This document shows, one piece after another, positions 61,567-64,000 of a stretch of DNA of 64,000 nt; position 1 is the stretch's first letter, and each line of letters begins with the position of its first letter. Below the pieces are notes generated by a model that was given only the letters and a program-made list of their open reading frames with translations, ran no database searches and was not told the DNA's origin. This DNA comes from Colius striatus. Its lineage: Eukaryota; Chordata; Aves; Coliiformes; Coliidae. The stretch is from assembly GCF_028858725.1 (NCBI RefSeq), contig NC_084766.1:25589001-25653000 (forward strand). Reading direction: 5' to 3'. The translations under genes were made by a program, and so were the position numbers.

Positions 61567-64000
61567 TCATTTTGAGAGTTCAGAACAAGATTTGTCTGTA
61601 GTTTGTGGTTTTGGTTTGGTTTTTTTGAAACTGGAAGTATTTAGCACTGTGCTAGATAGAGATGACAGAGCAGAACAAGTGGTGCTTATCTCAGTATCCC
61701 ACCCACACGTCTGAGGAGAGTGCTTTTACTTCACAGGGCTTGGGAGAACCTCACTCCCAGCCTTCCTCTTCCATCAGAGCTGCTGCTGAAGGCAACTCTT
61801 CACGTTGTGTCTTAGGGTGCTCTTGAGAATGAAAGACTTGGGTTTGGATTCAGGAGACCTTGTTCTAAATGCCTGGAGCGTGAGTGGGAACAGAGAGGCT
61901 GTGTGTGCCCAGAGCCCACCCGGCCGTGGTCACCCACCATGGGTGTCTTTTGAGAAGAGAATTAAAGATCCCAGTGCCAGCCATAGGAAGTCTGTATGTG
62001 TGGGCACCTGGCTTTGTTCCACACACCACAGAGGAAGCTAGAAGAGTACAGCAGTCTTTACAGAGTGGGGTTTTACTGCTGTAAATCCTGGGGACAGCCC
62101 CATGCCAGTGGGACACCCTCTGACAGTGTTTCTGATGGCATAAGAGAAAAGTCTGTTTCCTATCCCGCTAAGGGCAGGGGAACCTCTCGCTGCTTCTCTG
62201 GACAGGTGAGTACCAGTAAGCTGAGTTGGTGTTTGTAATCTTAAAAAGTCGGGAAGAAGCCATGATGTGCTTGTTTTATGCCTTCTGGAGGTTTTTCAGA
62301 CTTTTTAAGGCCATAAAGAAACAAACCAGGCACAAACCATGTCTCCTGAGCTCATGTGCTGGAGGAAGAGTAGGGCTATCAGTGGGGCTCATGGTGCTTC
62401 AGGCTCTTAGACCTGGACTGGGTGGTGTGAGGAGTGGTGCAGGGCAGGACAGCGGACAGATGAGCTCCCTGGAGACATCCCAGCTGGTGCCTCTTCAGGG
62501 GAAAGAACATAAGTAGGCAGAGGACTCCCCTAGCTCCAGCTTTGGAGCTTGAGAAGGGTGCTCGATCCTCACCTGTACCCCTTTGTAGAAAGCCAACACA
62601 GCCCAAACAGCTTTTCTCCATGTGCACACTGTGGGTGTAATATTCTGGAGGCTGAGCCCACGAGCAGGTGCACATCTGTAACACCTGAGCCCCAAAACCT
62701 ACCTGTGTCCAGCTCAAAGGGGCAAGTGTTTTATGGGAGTTGTGAACATGTCATTTCAAAACTGAGTTGCGAACAGTGCTGCACGATTGAGAGCAAATTA
62801 GTGTCAATCTGCCACTCTGTGGGTTGCTTTGTTCTACACCTGTACAAGTGTTGATGCTGGTAATACTTGAAGCCTGTTTTTGCTGGAGGCTGAGGCTGCG
62901 GGGTGCTACTTACATGGCACGTTTCTGGCTGCTGCAGTGGGCTTCGGGGGCACGGACCCAATGTGCTCCTGGTGTGTCTCCTGGGGACAACCACTGCAGA
63001 GCAGCCTGCGGTGCCTCAGCCACAGGGCCCACGGCACAGCGGGGCCAGCAGGTACCGCAGCCTGGCCTTGGGCTTTGCCACTGGCTCCAGCAGTGTGAAC
63101 TTACCCTCCAGGAACACCTGTGTGGTTTTCCCCGCAGCCGTGGTGTTGGACAACCCGGTGGATTGGTGTCGGCTGAAGATGGAGAAGGAGAGTGTCTTGG
63201 TGCTTCCTGGCAGCCTGCTCTCAGAGCTCGTACCTACCTATCCAGAGGCTAGGGAATGCTGAGGAGCAGTTCACCTTCTGTGTTAGGTGTAGTCACCAAA
63301 AACTTTCTTGGGCAGGAAACCTGAGCAAGCCTCCAGGGCAGAGGCAAAATCAGCAGGCTGAAGAAAAGATACAGCTGGGCTGGGCTGGCTGCTGCTGCTG
63401 GGAGCTTTGAGCTGCCTGGGCACCCTTCACAGCCCGGGCATGTGGTGCTGATTTCCCATCCCACACAGCCCAGGCCCCCACAGCCAAATATCCTCCTCCC
63501 TCCGCATGCCCCGGCCAGGCTCGTTCTTCTGTGACCCACTCCCGGCACAGCGTGGCATGGAGCCAGGGCACGGTCCCGCTAAGGTGAATAAACTCCCCTT
63601 GCCTCTCCCCGAAGCCTGCTGCCTTCTGGCCCTCATTTCACCCTCTCTGTGCAACATCCCAGGGTGGATTAAGCCCCCCTCCCTTTATATTTTTTTCTTC
63701 TGCTGGTTGCCTAGGAGAAGCCTGGCCTGTGCTGGGAGGGGTGGCAGTCCAGCATCCTGGCTTGACCAAGCCCTGCAGCATCCGACAGCAGGCAGCCTGG
63801 GAAGGCCAGGATGAACCCCCTGTTTTATCTCAGAGCTGGTTTCCCGTCCCTCGCAGCAGCACAGATCTGTTTTTATCAGATGGGCCCGGGGCCGTGTGCC
63901 GGTGGTGCAAGCGCTGCAGTGTCTGTGCCGGGGCAGGGGTGGGTGGGCACAGGCTGCCGGGTTGTTTCTGGGTTTGCTTTCAGCGGCTGAACAGCTGTGT
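61546..64000. other. Intergenic flank downstream of WBP1L
   Basis: GC content rises again after about 61700 but no coding exon is recognised on either strand. In mammals CYP17A1 lies next, convergent with WBP1L, so I looked on the minus strand for its heme-binding FxxGxRxCxG motif and did not see it. ORFs at 62824-63262 (up to 142 codons) are GC-rich chance frames without domain signatures. An AATAAA at 63587-63592 could be a distal poly(A) site or unrelated. A stretch near 61830-61880 (GGATTCAGGAGACCTTGTTC) again recalls a reversed MIR. Confidence 0.6.

Noticed and set aside
62824..63262. Overlapping ORFs of 119-142 codons as a possible exon of CYP17A1 or another downstream gene
   Set aside because: No cytochrome P450 heme-binding motif or other domain is visible, and GC-rich DNA produces long chance frames.

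Overview
This window is nuclear DNA from a vertebrate, almost certainly a bird. It carries long introns with GT...AG splice sites, several truncated CR1 retrotransposon copies of the avian type, and a solo LTR resembling a family I know from bird genomes (TguLTR5-like). Nothing prokaryotic is present: no operons, CRISPR arrays or dense coding. Almost every open frame over 60 codons is chance noise in intron sequence.

The window is occupied by essentially one gene, WBP1L (WW domain binding protein 1-like, also called OPAL1 or C10orf26), on the plus strand. I recover a complete coding sequence in four exons: 558-644, 45988-46090, 57705-57866 and 59160-59899. All junctions are phase-consistent and the product is 363 residues. 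It has a signal peptide or signal anchor, a short cysteine-rich ectodomain, one transmembrane helix followed by cysteines and a basic stretch, LPPY and PPPPY motifs for WW-domain partners, and a conserved acidic, cysteine-containing C-terminal region. A second first exon lies 36 kb into the gene (coding part 36190-36216). It encodes the short N-terminus MPFLLGLRQ and ends in a phase-0 donor that joins the same exon 2, giving a 343-residue isoform. WBP1L therefore appears to have two promoters: a GC-rich CpG-type promoter at about 220-620, and a TATA-like internal promoter near 36080.

Layout: 1-250 is upstream flank. 220-620 is the CpG promoter with CCAAT, GC-box and YY1-like sites. 645-45987 is intron 1, holding the solo LTR (22314-22856), a plus-strand CR1 fragment (24563-24933), a minus-strand CR1 fragment (25832-26220), the internal promoter and exon, several homopolymer tracts, and possible ancient MIR-like remnants. 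46091-57704 is intron 2, with two further minus-strand CR1 fragments. 57867-59159 is intron 3. 59900 to about 61545 is the probable 3' UTR, and the rest to 64000 looks intergenic.

I did not find a new biological system. The points most worth a second look are the internal promoter and exon with overlapping upstream ORFs, tandem 5' splice sites 4 nt apart at the end of exon 3, a reading frame open upstream of the annotated start, a perfect 12-bp inverted repeat carrying E-boxes, and three unidentified ORF-rich patches that could be decayed retrocopies.
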